Origin: Endozoicomonas sp965196975
GTDB lineage: Bacteria > Pseudomonadota > Gammaproteobacteria > Pseudomonadales > Endozoicomonadaceae
NCBI RefSeq assembly: GCF_965196975.1
Contig: NZ_OZ239981.1
Coordinates: 5,828,001 to 5,892,000 of the forward strand
Length of the DNA: 64,000 bases
Reading direction: 5' to 3'
Part shown: positions 17,477 to 26,613 of the stretch, one piece after another
Layout: the number at the start of each line of letters is the position of its first letter
Numbering within the stretch: position 1 is the stretch's first letter
Translations under genes and position numbers: made by a program
The notes under the pieces: generated by a model
Told to the model about the DNA's origin: nothing
What the model saw: only the letters and a program-made list of their open reading frames with translations
Database searches by the model: none

Positions 17477-17560
17477 GATAGGTTATTTATAGAGTCAGCT
17501 TGTCAACCTATCTTAATAAGCCTCCTACTTTCAAAAGCCGCTTTTAGTGGCTTTTGTTTT
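17477..17560 (+). promoter_or_regulatory. two-hairpin leader before the TyrP-like gene (possible attenuator)
   Basis: A first stem pairs GATAGGTT (17477-17484) with AACCTATC (17505-17512). A second perfect or near-perfect stem, AAAAGCCGC (17533-17541) and GTGGCTTTT (17547-17555), is followed by GTTTT. The second has terminator form and ends just before the ribosome site of the permease. It may attenuate the permease or simply terminate the SEC-C transcript, which ended about 140 bases upstream. Confidence 0.5.
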
Positions 17561-17580
17561 ATCAATCAGGTGGACCGAAT

Positions 17581-18789
17581 ATGAAAAGTCAGACGTTAGG
17601 TAGCAGCCTCCTGGTAGCCGGTACTTCGATTGGTGCGGGCATGCTGGCATTACCTCTGGTGTCAGCATTGACAGGTCTGGGCTGGGGCGTATTCCTGATG
17701 TTTTTGATGTGGGGGTTATCAACCTATGGGGGACTGTTGATCGCCGAGGCCTGCCGGGCCTGCCCGGAAGCAGAGAACCTTCATGGTGTTATGGGGCGTT
17801 TGATGGGGCCAGTTGGTCAGGGGGTTGCTGTCGTCGCCATGCTGTTTCTCTATTACTCTCTGTGTGCAGCCTATATTTCAGGTGGAGCTAACGTGCTTGG
17901 TAGCTTGCTGGCAAAAGAGGGAATTCATCTTCCTTTTCGAATAACAGCGACGGTAGTGGTTTTATTGGTTGCAGTGCTGGTGGTTACGGGTACGCGGGTT
18001 GTTGATGTGGTCAATCGGGTGATGTTTGCTCTCATGTTGGCCTTGCTGCTTTATATTGTATTGTCACTATTGCCTGAGGTCAGTTTGAGCAACCTCAAAC
18101 TGGAAAACAGCGCTCCAAGTGTTCTTTTTGCAGCTCTGCCGGTTTTGTATACATCATTTGGTTATCATTGTGCCGTACCTACCGTTGTCCAGTATGTTCA
18201 GGGAAAGCCTCATCGATTTCGCTATGCCCTGATTGGTGGCAGTGCTCTGCCTTTCAGTATTTATGTCATCTGGATGGCGGTAGTCATAGGTGTGGTCTCC
18301 TCTACCGTGGTCGTTACCATGGCGCACAGCTCAGATGGTGTAACATCATTAATGGATGCCATTGGCAATCATTCCAATACGTCCAGCTTCGATTATATGA
18401 TCAGCGCATTTGCTGCCTTTGCCCTGGGGACATCCTTTTTGGGAGTGGCGCTTGGGTTATTTGATTATCTGGCAGAAGTGTTTGGCCGCTCCCATGGAGT
18501 GTGGGGGAGGATTGAAACGATCACCCTGACTCTGTTGATTCCCCTATTGGCGGCCATTTTCATGCCAGGGAGCTTTGTTACCGCGCTTGGGTATGCAGCG
18601 GTGGCTTTGGTGATTCTGGCTGTGTTTATTCCTGTCGCCCTGGTCTGGAAGGTGCGAAAGCTTCATATGGAGGAGCCTTATCAAGTTGCCGGCGGCATTC
18701 CGGCCCTGACAATAGCTATCATTATTGGGCTTCTGGTCATAACGGCCCAGTTTGGTGTGATAAGTGGAGTATTACCTTCTATTGGCTGA
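17581..18789 (+). CDS. aromatic amino acid permease, TyrP/Mtr-like (HAAAP family)
   Basis: A 402-residue inner-membrane protein with about 11 hydrophobic helices. It opens with LGSSLLVAGTSIGAGMLALPL, the unwound first-helix motif of the hydroxy/aromatic amino acid permease family. FGYHCAVPTVVQYVQG is also typical. It is predicted to import tyrosine or tryptophan with protons. The ATG at 17581 has GGTGGA 7 bases upstream; an in-frame TTG at 17554 falls inside the terminator-like hairpin and is rejected. Confidence 0.9.
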   Translation: MKSQTLGSSLLVAGTSIGAGMLALPLVSALTGLGWGVFLMFLMWGLSTYGGLLIAEACRACPEAENLHGVMGRLMGPVGQGVAVVAMLFLYYSLCAAYISGGANVLGSLLAKEGIHLPFRITATVVVLLVAVLVVTGTRVVDVVNRVMFALMLALLLYIVLSLLPEVSLSNLKLENSAPSVLFAALPVLYTSFGYHCAVPTVVQYVQGKPHRFRYALIGGSALPFSIYVIWMAVVIGVVSSTVVVTMAHSSDGVTSLMDAIGNHSNTSSFDYMISAFAAFALGTSFLGVALGLFDYLAEVFGRSHGVWGRIETITLTLLIPLLAAIFMPGSFVTALGYAAVALVILAVFIPVALVWKVRKLHMEEPYQVAGGIPALTIAIIIGLLVITAQFGVISGVLPSIG

Positions 18790-18844
18790 TAGCCATTTAA
18801 AATGGTCTATTTTCCACCTCTAATCAGAAAAATGGAGTAGTCCT

Positions 18845-19222
18845 ATGCCCCTTATGAATCTGGATGGTTTTTTTCTGGAGTACGCAGATTATCACATAAG
18901 GGGGGATGCCCAGGGACTGGTGGCAAAATTTACCGAGAAAGCCATTTTCTGGGAAGCTTGTGGCAGTGATCTTCATGGACGGGAAGAGATCCTTGGTTGG
19001 TTCCGCTTTATGTTCAGTCGCTGGGAGGTTGACAGAATGGAATACAATCTGGCTTCTGAAATTAAGAGGGAAGACCTGATATGCTGTGCCTGCTACTGGA
19101 ATGTTCGGTGCAGCGAAAAGAATTCAGGGCAGAGTGTTAGAAATGTCATCGTTCGCTCGTCATATGCATTAAGGATGACGGATGAGGGATTGAAGATATG
19201 GCACCTGCACAGTGGTGTATAA
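18845..19222 (+). CDS. SnoaL/NTF2-like protein of unknown function
   Basis: A 125-residue cone-shaped NTF2-like fold. Helical segment FFLEYADYHIRGDAQGLVAKFTEKAIFWEACG is followed by LHGREEILGWFRFMFSR and then strands ending LRMTDEGLKIWHLHSGV. Such proteins are ketosteroid-isomerase-like enzymes or binding proteins. No catalytic residues can be assigned. GGAG lies upstream of the ATG at 18845; a second ATG at 18854 is possible. It follows the permease in the same direction. Confidence 0.7.
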   Translation: MPLMNLDGFFLEYADYHIRGDAQGLVAKFTEKAIFWEACGSDLHGREEILGWFRFMFSRWEVDRMEYNLASEIKREDLICCACYWNVRCSEKNSGQSVRNVIVRSSYALRMTDEGLKIWHLHSGV

Positions 19223-19358
19223 GTGTTCCATTTGTATTAACGTAGCTGCTGACAGTGTGGTATGGGCACTCGAGATTTGATGCTTCGGCTTCATCTCTAT
19301 TGCAGACACAGCTTCAGTGCTATAAAAGTCATTCGTGATCGTTCAGGAAGAGCAAAGA

Positions 19359-19661
19359 ATGTCGGATGGATGTTGGGTCGTTTATATTATTCTAGCTAGT
19401 GACAATACACTCTATACTGGAATTACTACTGATATTGAACGACGTTGGCGTCAGCATTGCAGTGCCGTCAGGGGCGCTAAATATTTCAGGGGGCGGAAGC
19501 CTAAAGAGCTGGTTTATCTTGAAGATGCCCACGATCGCTCATCTGCCAGCCGAAGGGAAGCCGCTATCAAGAAGTTAACTCGATCACAAAAGCTGGGTTT
19601 GATTTCTTCACACCAGAATTGTTGTGAGCTTTGGTCTGGAAAGTTATTTGCGACTGTTTAG
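19359..19661 (+). CDS. GIY-YIG nuclease-superfamily protein, UPF0213/YhbQ-like
   Basis: A 100-residue single GIY-YIG domain. WVVYIILASDNTLYTGITTDIERRWRQH has the V-Y-I...Y-T-G-I signature and the catalytic Arg. Downstream come FRGRKPKELVYLED and the helix SSASRREAAIKKLTRSQK with the metal-binding Glu. YhbQ-like proteins act on DNA in vitro, but the cellular role is unclear. The ATG at 19359 follows AGGAAGAG; a GTG at 19335 is weaker. Confidence 0.88.
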   Translation: MSDGCWVVYIILASDNTLYTGITTDIERRWRQHCSAVRGAKYFRGRKPKELVYLEDAHDRSSASRREAAIKKLTRSQKLGLISSHQNCCELWSGKLFATV

Positions 19662-20011
19662 CTCATGAAATACCTTGCCAGCTACCTCATTTCTACAGTG
19701 TAGACGTGCTCTATTCTCTTTGTGTCTTTATTGCCTCTATGGCACGTCTTTTCTCGCCTCAAGAAAATCACAGGTGTGGAAGTCAGTTAAGGGAAAACAC
19801 GAGCCTTACTTCTTGACCCTTCTGAGAGGTTTATGGCTTTTTAGAACAAAAAGAAGCATAAAGTATCATTTTGGGTTCAAGGTTGAACGTTTAGATAGTA
19901 TGATTCACAAAAAATGAATGAAGCAGGAAGGATCTTTGTAAGACACAGGGTAGATAAATACTACTGTTTCATTGCCTTCGGATAACAACAAAAAATAAAT
20001 ATGAGGTGTTC
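19662..20011. other. intergenic region upstream of fadD
   Basis: About 350 bases. Short ORFs here (19631-19816, 19675-19917) lack ribosome sites and any recognisable domain. It should hold the fadD promoter, which I cannot place. Confidence 0.4.
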
Positions 20012-21727
20012 ATGGAAGCCAGTTTTTGGGATGGCAAGCGTGCCCCCGGTGTTGCTGACCAAATTGATCTTGAAAAGTTCAAAAACCTGGGTGAAGTCAT
20101 TGAACATGCAGTCCATAAATACGGCGACCGGCCAGCTTATACCAGCATGGGTAAAACGGTTTCCTTCAACGAAATAGACAGGCTTAGTACACAGTTTGCT
20201 GCCTATATTCAGAACCATACGACACTGAAGCCTGGTGACAGTATTGCGATTCAGCTGCCGAACCTTATTCAGTATCCCGTTGTCGTTTATGGCGCAATTA
20301 AGGCCGGCCTTATCATTGTCAATACAAACCCTCTCTACACTGCCAGGGAGATGAAGCATCAGTTTACAGACTCAGGAGCGAAGGCACTGGTCTGTCTGAA
20401 TGTTGTAGGCCATCTGGTAGAGGAAATCATTCAGGATACGCCAATAAAGCATCTGATTGTCACTGAGTTGGCGGATCTGCTTCCCTGGCCGAAAAGATCG
20501 CTGATTAATCTTGCCGTAAAGCACGTCAAGAAGATGGTTCCCTCTTACAAGCTGCCACAGGCACTGGGCTTCAATCAGGCCATGAAACTGGGTGCCAAAG
20601 CCCAGTTCAGTAAACCTCTACCTCCGAATCCTGATGATGTGGCAGTGCTTCAGTACACAGGTGGAACGACAGGGGTAGCCAAGGGGGCTATGCTGACTCA
20701 ACGCAACTTGGTCAGTAATGTGCTGCAGACGGCCAGCGTGTTGTCTCAGACGGATGATAATGGTGTTCCACTGGCAAAACCGGATGGAAATACAGCGATT
20801 GCGCCCCTGCCTCTTTATCATATTTATGCTTTCACAGTGCATCTGATGGCATTCTTTCAGCTGGGTGGGCACAGTGTTTTGATTGCCAACCCTCGGGATA
20901 TGGATACGTTTGTTAAGGCTTTGAAGCCCCACAAGATGAATATCTTTATTGGCTTGAATACGTTGTTTGTTGGCTTGATGAATCATCCAGAGTTCAAAGA
21001 CCTCGACTTTTCCGAACTGCAGCTGACTATGTCGGGTGGTACCGCTCTTCAGGCTGCGGTGGCTAACCGGTGGAAAGGTATGACAGGATGTACCATTTCT
21101 GAGGGTTATGGCCTTTCTGAAACTTCACCTGTGGTCTCTCTTAACCCCGCTGGCAGTTACTCAAAACTGGGGACAGTCGGCTTGCCTATGTCCAGTACGG
21201 CTCTGAAAACCATTGATGACGAAGGTAATGAGTTGTTGTTGGGAGAGCGTGGGGAGCTTTGTGTCAAAGGACCTCAGGTGATGAAAGGGTATTGGAAGCG
21301 CCCTGAAGCTACGGCTGAAGTAATTGATGATGAAGGCTGGTTCAAAACCGGAGATGTGGCCATTATTGATGAAGAGGGTTACGTGAGAATCGTAGACCGG
21401 GTTAAGGATATGGTGCTGGTCTCAGGCTTTAATGTCTATCCCAACGAAGTCGAAGACATTGTCTCCAAACATGATAAAGTGCAAAACTGTGCAGTTATTG
21501 GGGTTCCTGATGAGAAAACCGGTGAGGCTGTCAAACTCTTTATCATTCCCGGAGACAAGAGCTTAACGGCAGAGGAAGTGAATGAGTACTGTCGGCTCAA
21601 CCTGACTGCTTATAAGGTGCCAAAACAGGTTGAGTTTCGTGACGTACTGCCAATGACTCCTGTTGGTAAGATTTTGCGTAAGGACCTCCGTGCAGAAGAG
21701 ATGCAGAAACGGGAAGCTGCCTCCTGA
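20012..21727 (+). CDS. fadD: long-chain fatty acid--CoA ligase
   Basis: A 571-residue acyl-CoA synthetase that activates long-chain fatty acids with ATP and CoA for beta-oxidation and lipid synthesis, at the inner membrane. The AMP-binding P-loop is YTGGTTGVAKGAMLT. The A5 motif is EGYGLSETSPVV, followed by GELCVKGPQVMKGYW and the hinge EGWFKTGDVAIIDEEGYVRIVDRVKDMVLVSG. Near the end is the catalytic lysine motif PVGKILRKDLR. The ATG at 20012 has GAGGTG 4-5 bases upstream. A GTG at 20006 overlaps that ribosome site and is rejected. A hairpin follows. Confidence 0.95.
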   Translation: MEASFWDGKRAPGVADQIDLEKFKNLGEVIEHAVHKYGDRPAYTSMGKTVSFNEIDRLSTQFAAYIQNHTTLKPGDSIAIQLPNLIQYPVVVYGAIKAGLIIVNTNPLYTAREMKHQFTDSGAKALVCLNVVGHLVEEIIQDTPIKHLIVTELADLLPWPKRSLINLAVKHVKKMVPSYKLPQALGFNQAMKLGAKAQFSKPLPPNPDDVAVLQYTGGTTGVAKGAMLTQRNLVSNVLQTASVLSQTDDNGVPLAKPDGNTAIAPLPLYHIYAFTVHLMAFFQLGGHSVLIANPRDMDTFVKALKPHKMNIFIGLNTLFVGLMNHPEFKDLDFSELQLTMSGGTALQAAVANRWKGMTGCTISEGYGLSETSPVVSLNPAGSYSKLGTVGLPMSSTALKTIDDEGNELLLGERGELCVKGPQVMKGYWKRPEATAEVIDDEGWFKTGDVAIIDEEGYVRIVDRVKDMVLVSGFNVYPNEVEDIVSKHDKVQNCAVIGVPDEKTGEAVKLFIIPGDKSLTAEEVNEYCRLNLTAYKVPKQVEFRDVLPMTPVGKILRKDLRAEEMQKREAAS

Positions 21728-21738
21728 TTAATCTTACC

Positions 21739-21771
21739 TTCAAAGCCCCATTATTCTACTGGGGCTTTGAA
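21739..21771 (+). terminator. hairpin after fadD
   Basis: Perfect 12-base stem TTCAAAGCCCCA / TGGGGCTTTGAA with a 9-base loop, 11 bases after the fadD stop. No T run follows, so it may act as a mRNA 3' stabilising structure as well as a terminator. Confidence 0.6.
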
Positions 21772-22511
21772 ATGACTTAAGTACTTAGATGGTTTGGCAT
21801 TTATTACTTTCTTTTATTTTTTGATTTTAGCAGGTGTTTTATTAAATCTTATTAATTGATTATTGGTTTACTTTGTTTTTTTAATGAACAGTTTTTTAAA
21901 AAATGTCAGTATTATTTTTCAAGAGTCATAACTTGGTTATCATATTTTATGCCAACTGAGAAATAAGTTGTTACATAAAAGTGGAATAAATTTAGAGCAT
22001 ATATTTTGCTATGATATACCGCTTTTATACATGCTAATTACGTATATAACGGTTTTTTTTGGCGTATTTAAAAATATGACGTAAACTAAGATTCTAGGTT
22101 TTTCATTTTCCAATCTAAAAATCTAGTTCTTCGATTAGCTTAGTGAGACTGGTTTTTTATGTCGGTGGTACCTTGATCTTTAATACGAAGTCCTTGGCGG
22201 TTTCCCATTTTTTTATGCGGTTTTCTATATTGGTTGTTAATCTTTAATGGATCACTCTAGGCTCATATTGTCAAACCAGTGTTCTCACCACTTACTCCAA
22301 ATTACGTTACCATGTGTACGGGAGTTATATGAGATGATGATCAGAGAAAGTGTTTCGTGAAAGATACTGAGATATTATGCGCATTCGTTTTTCTTCAGAA
22401 GGTGCGGAATTCTCTCTATTTACAGGCAGAGGCGTCAATGTTAAGTTTTTCCATAAATTATTGAATTCAACTTTTAATTGACATTTCTATTGGTTAGATT
22501 GGTTTCAAACA
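21772..22511. other. 740-base AT-rich non-coding region before the H-NS family gene
   Basis: No ORF of note is present. The DNA is strikingly AT-rich with several T tracts (for example around 22050-22060 and 22100-22110). An imperfect inverted repeat CTAGGTTTTT / AAAAATCTAG lies near 22093-22126. H-NS-family genes are commonly autoregulated through curved AT-rich promoter DNA, which would fit. An unrecognised small RNA cannot be excluded. Confidence 0.5.
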
Positions 22512-22943
22512 ATGAATATTTTTGATGAAGCGCTCAGTGTTCTGAAGTCTAAAGTTCAGGTTCGTAAGCTGTTCCATGATATGCATGCTGAAGATCTCCA
22601 GCGAGTCATTGGCCGTATTGAAGCGATTTACGAAGAGAAGCTGATGGCTCAAATGGAGGTTGAAGAAGAGCAGGCCCGTAAGAAAGACGCTTTAGATGAA
22701 GTCGTTAAACAGATGAAAGAGCTTGGGCTATCTCTGGGTGATATCAAAGGTCTGGTTGATGATAAGAGCAGTGATGGGCGTAAAGGCAAGACTCGTCAGC
22801 GTTACTTATTCCGTTATGAAAGTGTCGATGGTGCATCTGTTGATTGGGAGGGAGCCACAACTGGCCGTATCCCAGCTGACTTCTCGGCCTATCTTGAGCG
22901 TACTGGTAAAGATCGTAAAGCCTGTATTGTTTCTGAGCTATAA
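22512..22943 (+). CDS. H-NS family nucleoid-associated protein
   Basis: A 143-residue protein with the H-NS layout. The N-terminal helical oligomerisation domain (residues 1-70, charged coiled coil EEKLMAQMEVEEEQARKKDALDEVVKQM) leads to a flexible basic linker (DDKSSDGRKGKTRQRY). The C-terminal AT-hook-like DNA-binding domain retains W-E-G-A-T-T-G-R-I-P in place of the usual W-x-G-x-G-R-x-P. The Gly-Arg core is kept, but the spacing is longer and the flanks differ from enteric H-NS. Probably a transcriptional silencer of AT-rich DNA. No strong ribosome site precedes the ATG. Confidence 0.85.
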   Translation: MNIFDEALSVLKSKVQVRKLFHDMHAEDLQRVIGRIEAIYEEKLMAQMEVEEEQARKKDALDEVVKQMKELGLSLGDIKGLVDDKSSDGRKGKTRQRYLFRYESVDGASVDWEGATTGRIPADFSAYLERTGKDRKACIVSEL

Positions 22944-22956
22944 CTGGCTTTAAAAA

Positions 22957-22981
22957 AAGGCCCTTTTCTGAAAAGGGCCTT
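22957..22981. terminator. terminator between convergent hns-like and dsbA-like genes
   Basis: AAGGCCCTTTTC / GAAAAGGGCCTT forms a near-perfect stem with a minimal loop. It is preceded by an A run, so it can terminate both convergent genes. Confidence 0.85.
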
Positions 22982-23013
22982 ATATATTCTCTATAACAGA
23001 GATTCTTAAATTT

Positions 23014-23748
23014 TTATTTTCTTTTCAGACGCTTTTCAATCATCTTCTTCAGCTCATCTTCATTAGTAAATCCTCCAACAACTTCATCAGGAAAAACCAA
23101 TGCAGGTGTGCCAGTTATACCAAGACTTTGGGCCAGCATGATGTTTCTATCCAACTGCTGATTGATGTCATCATCTATTGCTTTTTTTAATTCTTCAAGG
23201 TTCAGGCCCTGTGCTTTTACAATGCTGGCAATGGAGTCTGAGTCATGACGTGCTGGATGCGTTATAAGCTGTTTGTGCAGTGACAGATAGCTTTCGTTAC
23301 TTTTCGCTTTAGCGGCGAGAGAGATAGCAGCTGCTTCTCTCGAACTTGGTCCCAGTATAGGAAGATCTTTGTAGATGATTCTTATCTCTGGATAGGCTTT
23401 TACCAGCGCTTCCAGTACAGGGTCTTGCTGCTTACAGAAACCGCAGTTTACATCGCCAAAGTAAACGATACTGAGTTTTGGCTTGATGGCGCCAGAAAAT
23501 GGGTCGTTACTATTCTCAAAAAGTTCCGCCTGACTACTGGCTAACGTAGAGCTTTGAGCCTTGACTCTGGTGGCTTCCTCTCTTTTTTTGAGCTCATTGA
23601 CCACCTCAATAAAGATTTCAGGGTTTTCGAGCAATGCCTCACGAACTAGCTCTTTAACTTGCTGTTGTTGCTCTTGATCCAGTGATGCCGCTTGACTGCT
23701 GAGTGGAAGTATCAATGCCGTTGCAGCAATGGCCAGAAGTTTTTTCAT
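23014..23748 (-). CDS. DsbA-family periplasmic thiol oxidoreductase
   Basis: A 244-residue exported protein. A signal peptide (MKKLLAIAATALILPLSSQA) is followed by a charged helical stretch of about 60 residues resembling the ScsC/Com1 oligomerisation region. The thioredoxin-fold core follows. The active site C102-G-F-C105 (YFGDVNCGFCKQQDP) is intact and the cis-Pro loop is GITGTPALVF. It probably acts as a disulfide oxidase or isomerase. The N-terminal extension suggests a trimeric, ScsC-like isomerase, but that is inference. The gene converges on the H-NS gene. Confidence 0.9.
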   Translation of the reverse strand: MKKLLAIAATALILPLSSQAASLDQEQQQQVKELVREALLENPEIFIEVVNELKKREEATRVKAQSSTLASSQAELFENSNDPFSGAIKPKLSIVYFGDVNCGFCKQQDPVLEALVKAYPEIRIIYKDLPILGPSSREAAAISLAAKAKSNESYLSLHKQLITHPARHDSDSIASIVKAQGLNLEELKKAIDDDINQQLDRNIMLAQSLGITGTPALVFPDEVVGGFTNEDELKKMIEKRLKRK

Positions 23749-24189
23749 GAATAACGTCCAATGTAATTAATGGTTGTTAGAGCTATTTTTGTAGATCATA
23801 CCATTTTTGAAAAGGCCTGATGGAATGGGACCCATTATCTTAATGTAATAATATTGTAAGAAATAATATTTTAATTCTGATTTATAACTAAAAATTGAGT
23901 TAATGATGAGTAAATCACAGAACTAACGGGCGGTTTGTTGCTGCGGGTCAAGTGATACTGGGTAAAGGCTGCGTATCGTGGGTAATGAAAGGTCGTGTCA
24001 AGACCATTGAAGTGCCTGAAAAGACAGAATATCGGTATCGACCAGTGAAAACTGAAAAGCTAAATATACTTTATTACAGGCGTTGTTATTGGTGTCCCTG
24101 ATGAGTTTTCGGGAAAAATCGATAGCCTGCTAAATGATTACTGATGAGGCCGATAACAACAGTTCCTTAAACGTTTATAAAGGACTGAA
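23749..24189. other. intergenic region, possible gene remnant
   Basis: About 440 bases. Between 23925 and 24145 there are open stretches that read like protein (for example GVVIGVPDEFSGK near 24075-24115). No proper start or continuous frame is present. At most this is a decayed gene fragment. The promoter of the downstream 97-residue gene must lie at its right end. Confidence 0.35.
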
Positions 24190-24483
24190 ATGATGAAAGT
24201 AATTGCTGTTGCTGTAGCGGGAATGTTGCTGGCCGGAAGTGTTCAGGCTGCTGAAAGTGGTTCAGATAATGAGAAACAGGGGCTGGTCTGCTATTCAATG
24301 GGCAGTACCTCGGTTGTGCAACAAGATACCAATGCGTTGCCTTCTGCCCAGGGTGATATGTCTCCAAACCTGTCGGTAAATGTTACGCCTACTTTCTATA
24401 TCTCAAGTGCTCGTGATTTCAAAGAATGTCGTAAAATTGCTTCGGAAAAAGGCGCTCGGGTGATTATTGACCCAAATGCCTGA
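24190..24483 (+). CDS. small periplasmic protein of unknown function
   Basis: A 97-residue protein with a clear signal peptide (MMKVIAVAVAGMLLAGSVQA). The mature part of about 76 residues contains two cysteines (LVCYSMG and KECRKIAS) and ends KGARVIIDPNA. A ribosome site AAAGGA precedes ATGATG at 24190; the second ATG at 24193 is equally possible. No family is recognised. A strong bidirectional terminator separates it from the converging porin gene. Confidence 0.7.
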   Translation: MMKVIAVAVAGMLLAGSVQAAESGSDNEKQGLVCYSMGSTSVVQQDTNALPSAQGDMSPNLSVNVTPTFYISSARDFKECRKIASEKGARVIIDPNA

Positions 24484-24605
24484 TATATATTTGAACCTCA
24501 AGGGCTTTAAATTCACAAAAATCAAAATGATTGTTTTGCTTTTGAGCTTCATTCGGGTTCGGTTCTGTTGATTGGTTTCTGGAGAGACTGATGGCAGAGG
24601 ATGTG

Positions 24606-24643
24606 AAAAAGCCGGTTACCTTCATCAGGTACCGGCTTTTTTT
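24606..24643. terminator. bidirectional rho-independent terminator
   Basis: AAAAAGCCGGTTACC / GGTACCGGCTTTTT pair with one bulged base and are flanked by A and T runs on opposite sides. It serves the convergent 24190 and 24694 genes. Confidence 0.88.
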
Positions 24644-24693
24644 AAGGTTGCTTTTAGCTAATGATTTACCCTGGTTGTAGGAGCTAACTGGGC

Positions 24694-26613
24694 TTAGAAG
24701 GTGTAACCAACCGTTCCGGTAATGGTGCCTTTACGCAGAACGTTGTCGGCATCCCCACCCCAGGTGACTTTAGCCATCATATCGTCGTACTTGGCGGTCA
24801 GACCCATATTGATCTTCTTCTCGCCTTCTTCAAAACGACCGGTCATATGGGAATTACCATCAACGTCGTGAGTAAAACGGAAAGTAGATTCCAGATTTAG
24901 GCCAGGCATGGCTACATCGTTCCAGTTGGCGCCGAGCATAACGTTGTAACCCCAGCTGAAGCGGTCCAGGCGCTCATCAGCATTTTCAGAAACATCTTCC
25001 CCTGCCCAGTCGCTTGAGCCTTTCGCAACGTACCGTTCGTAGTTATCTAAGCCGGAAACTTGCTGGAATGCAGCTTCCCCAACAACGTACATCAGGTCTG
25101 TTCCAAGAACCGCACCAAAAGGTTGAATGACGGAGAGAGAAGCATCCCACATTGGTGTGCGTTCATAGTTAGCAAACCATTCATCTGGACTTGCTGTTTT
25201 TGATGGGTCAGCTTGGGATGCATCATAGTCCTGCCCTTGGCCTATACTTCCTGTCCCTAGAGTAGCTTTTGTGAGCAGATCTTCCGGGTGATCTACCCAA
25301 ATTGGAGCGTTTTCACGGTATGTTAGCTCTCCGGCTATTTGCGTATAACCCCAAATTTTAGTGTGGAAACTTGCCCCCCATACCTTTATATCTTCAGGAT
25401 AAACCACCTTGGCATAAGTGCCATTTGAGAGCATATGGAGCGCAGCTATGCTCCCCGCTAGTGCTTGACGTGTTGGGTCATTGGGGTCTGTCGAGATATT
25501 ATCCAAGAACGCGTCAACAGTCGGATCCATCGGAGCTGGAGTGAGTCCTGCAAGTACGAGACCATTTGCAGCATCACTGGAGCTTACATAGGCATCAATA
25601 AAAGGGAGACTAGAGTGATAATTTGCATAATACAAAGCAAACTCTGTATCAGGCATTGACTCTGGATTAATTGTAAATCGTAGACCCCACTGACCTGAGT
25701 CTTTGGCACTATCAACACCTGATACGTCTGCTACTACTGCGTAGTCACCTGTATGATTTATTCCCGCAGCATCTAGAACTGCATCTGGTGCCGAATCTAG
25801 GCTAAAGGATGCTAAATCGTAGTGTGCGAAATCAGATCCTGGAACAAAAATATCTTCACCTGAACCATAGGTACCACGGCCAGGCATAATTGAGCGATCC
25901 CAGTCATACTGTACAAAGCCGGATAGAGTCATCTGATCATTAAACTGAAGATCAGCCATAACCATTCCTTGAGCCAGGTTCAAGTCCCCATCTGAACCAG
26001 GAACGGTGGATAACGCCATATCGTAGGCGTTCAAATCCATCATGCCGCCGCCGTAGAAAATGGTTTCCCCCCAGTTATGGGTTTGGTCACCCAGCTTCAG
26101 GCTGAGCTTCTGGCCACCATCAAACTGCCAGTCGGCAAAAATATAAGCGCTTTGCAGTTTAACGCCACGACCCTGATTGTCTTTGACTTCATCGGACCAG
26201 CCTGGAAATGTACCGCTCTCATCAAAGAGACCTTTAGCAACGTCAGCGTCGTTATTTTCCTGCCAGTGGTTGGTGCCATTCATTAGGACATGATCGTAAT
26301 AGGCAGTGGCGCGACCGAAGAAGCCGTAGTTGTCTTTTTTCACATCCAATTCGGAGGTAACTTTCAGCGCTTTGCTGACAAAGCCTCTTTTAAATGAACG
26401 ATCACCATCATTTTCCAACTGTTCGTTGGAGTCTGGTGTTTCGTAACCTTCAAGATCGTACTTGGCACCCAGAGTGATAGTGGTGTTGAGGGTTCCCTGT
26501 ACTTCTCCATCCATTGCCTCAAACTCGAAAGCCTGGGCAGAAGCAGAGAGAAGTAGTGTGCCCGTTAACATAAAGCCAGCGGTAGCTGGTGCGAGCTGCA
26601 GTCGATTCAACAT
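24694..26613 (-). CDS. DUF1302 outer membrane protein
   Basis: A 639-residue outer-membrane beta-barrel protein with a signal peptide (to about residue 28, SASAQA), alternating amphipathic strands throughout and a C-terminal aromatic residue (GTVGYTF), the BAM recognition signal. DUF1302 landmarks include the start EFEAMDGEVQGTLNTTITLGA, QSAYIFADWQFDGGQKLSLKLGDQTHNWGET, and SWGYNVMLGANWNDVAMPGLNL. The family is a porin-like barrel often seen with sterol, lipid or aromatic catabolism and with DUF1329 partners; none is adjacent here. The middle region (about 330-450) has Asp/Ser/Pro-rich loops that may be surface exposed. Confidence 0.9.
   Translation of the reverse strand: MLNRLQLAPATAGFMLTGTLLLSASAQAFEFEAMDGEVQGTLNTTITLGAKYDLEGYETPDSNEQLENDGDRSFKRGFVSKALKVTSELDVKKDNYGFFGRATAYYDHVLMNGTNHWQENNDADVAKGLFDESGTFPGWSDEVKDNQGRGVKLQSAYIFADWQFDGGQKLSLKLGDQTHNWGETIFYGGGMMDLNAYDMALSTVPGSDGDLNLAQGMVMADLQFNDQMTLSGFVQYDWDRSIMPGRGTYGSGEDIFVPGSDFAHYDLASFSLDSAPDAVLDAAGINHTGDYAVVADVSGVDSAKDSGQWGLRFTINPESMPDTEFALYYANYHSSLPFIDAYVSSSDAANGLVLAGLTPAPMDPTVDAFLDNISTDPNDPTRQALAGSIAALHMLSNGTYAKVVYPEDIKVWGASFHTKIWGYTQIAGELTYRENAPIWVDHPEDLLTKATLGTGSIGQGQDYDASQADPSKTASPDEWFANYERTPMWDASLSVIQPFGAVLGTDLMYVVGEAAFQQVSGLDNYERYVAKGSSDWAGEDVSENADERLDRFSWGYNVMLGANWNDVAMPGLNLESTFRFTHDVDGNSHMTGRFEEGEKKINMGLTAKYDDMMAKVTWGGDADNVLRKGTITGTVGYTF

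Noticed and set aside
19631..19917. Overlapping 61- and 80-codon ORFs upstream of fadD
   Set aside because: No ribosome sites, no domains, and they overlap the end of the GIY-YIG gene.
23925..24145. Possible remnant of an AMP-binding or other gene (GVVIGVPDEFSGK)
   Set aside because: Similarity to the FadD segment VIGVPDEKTGE is too short and there is no continuous frame or start; kept only as a note.
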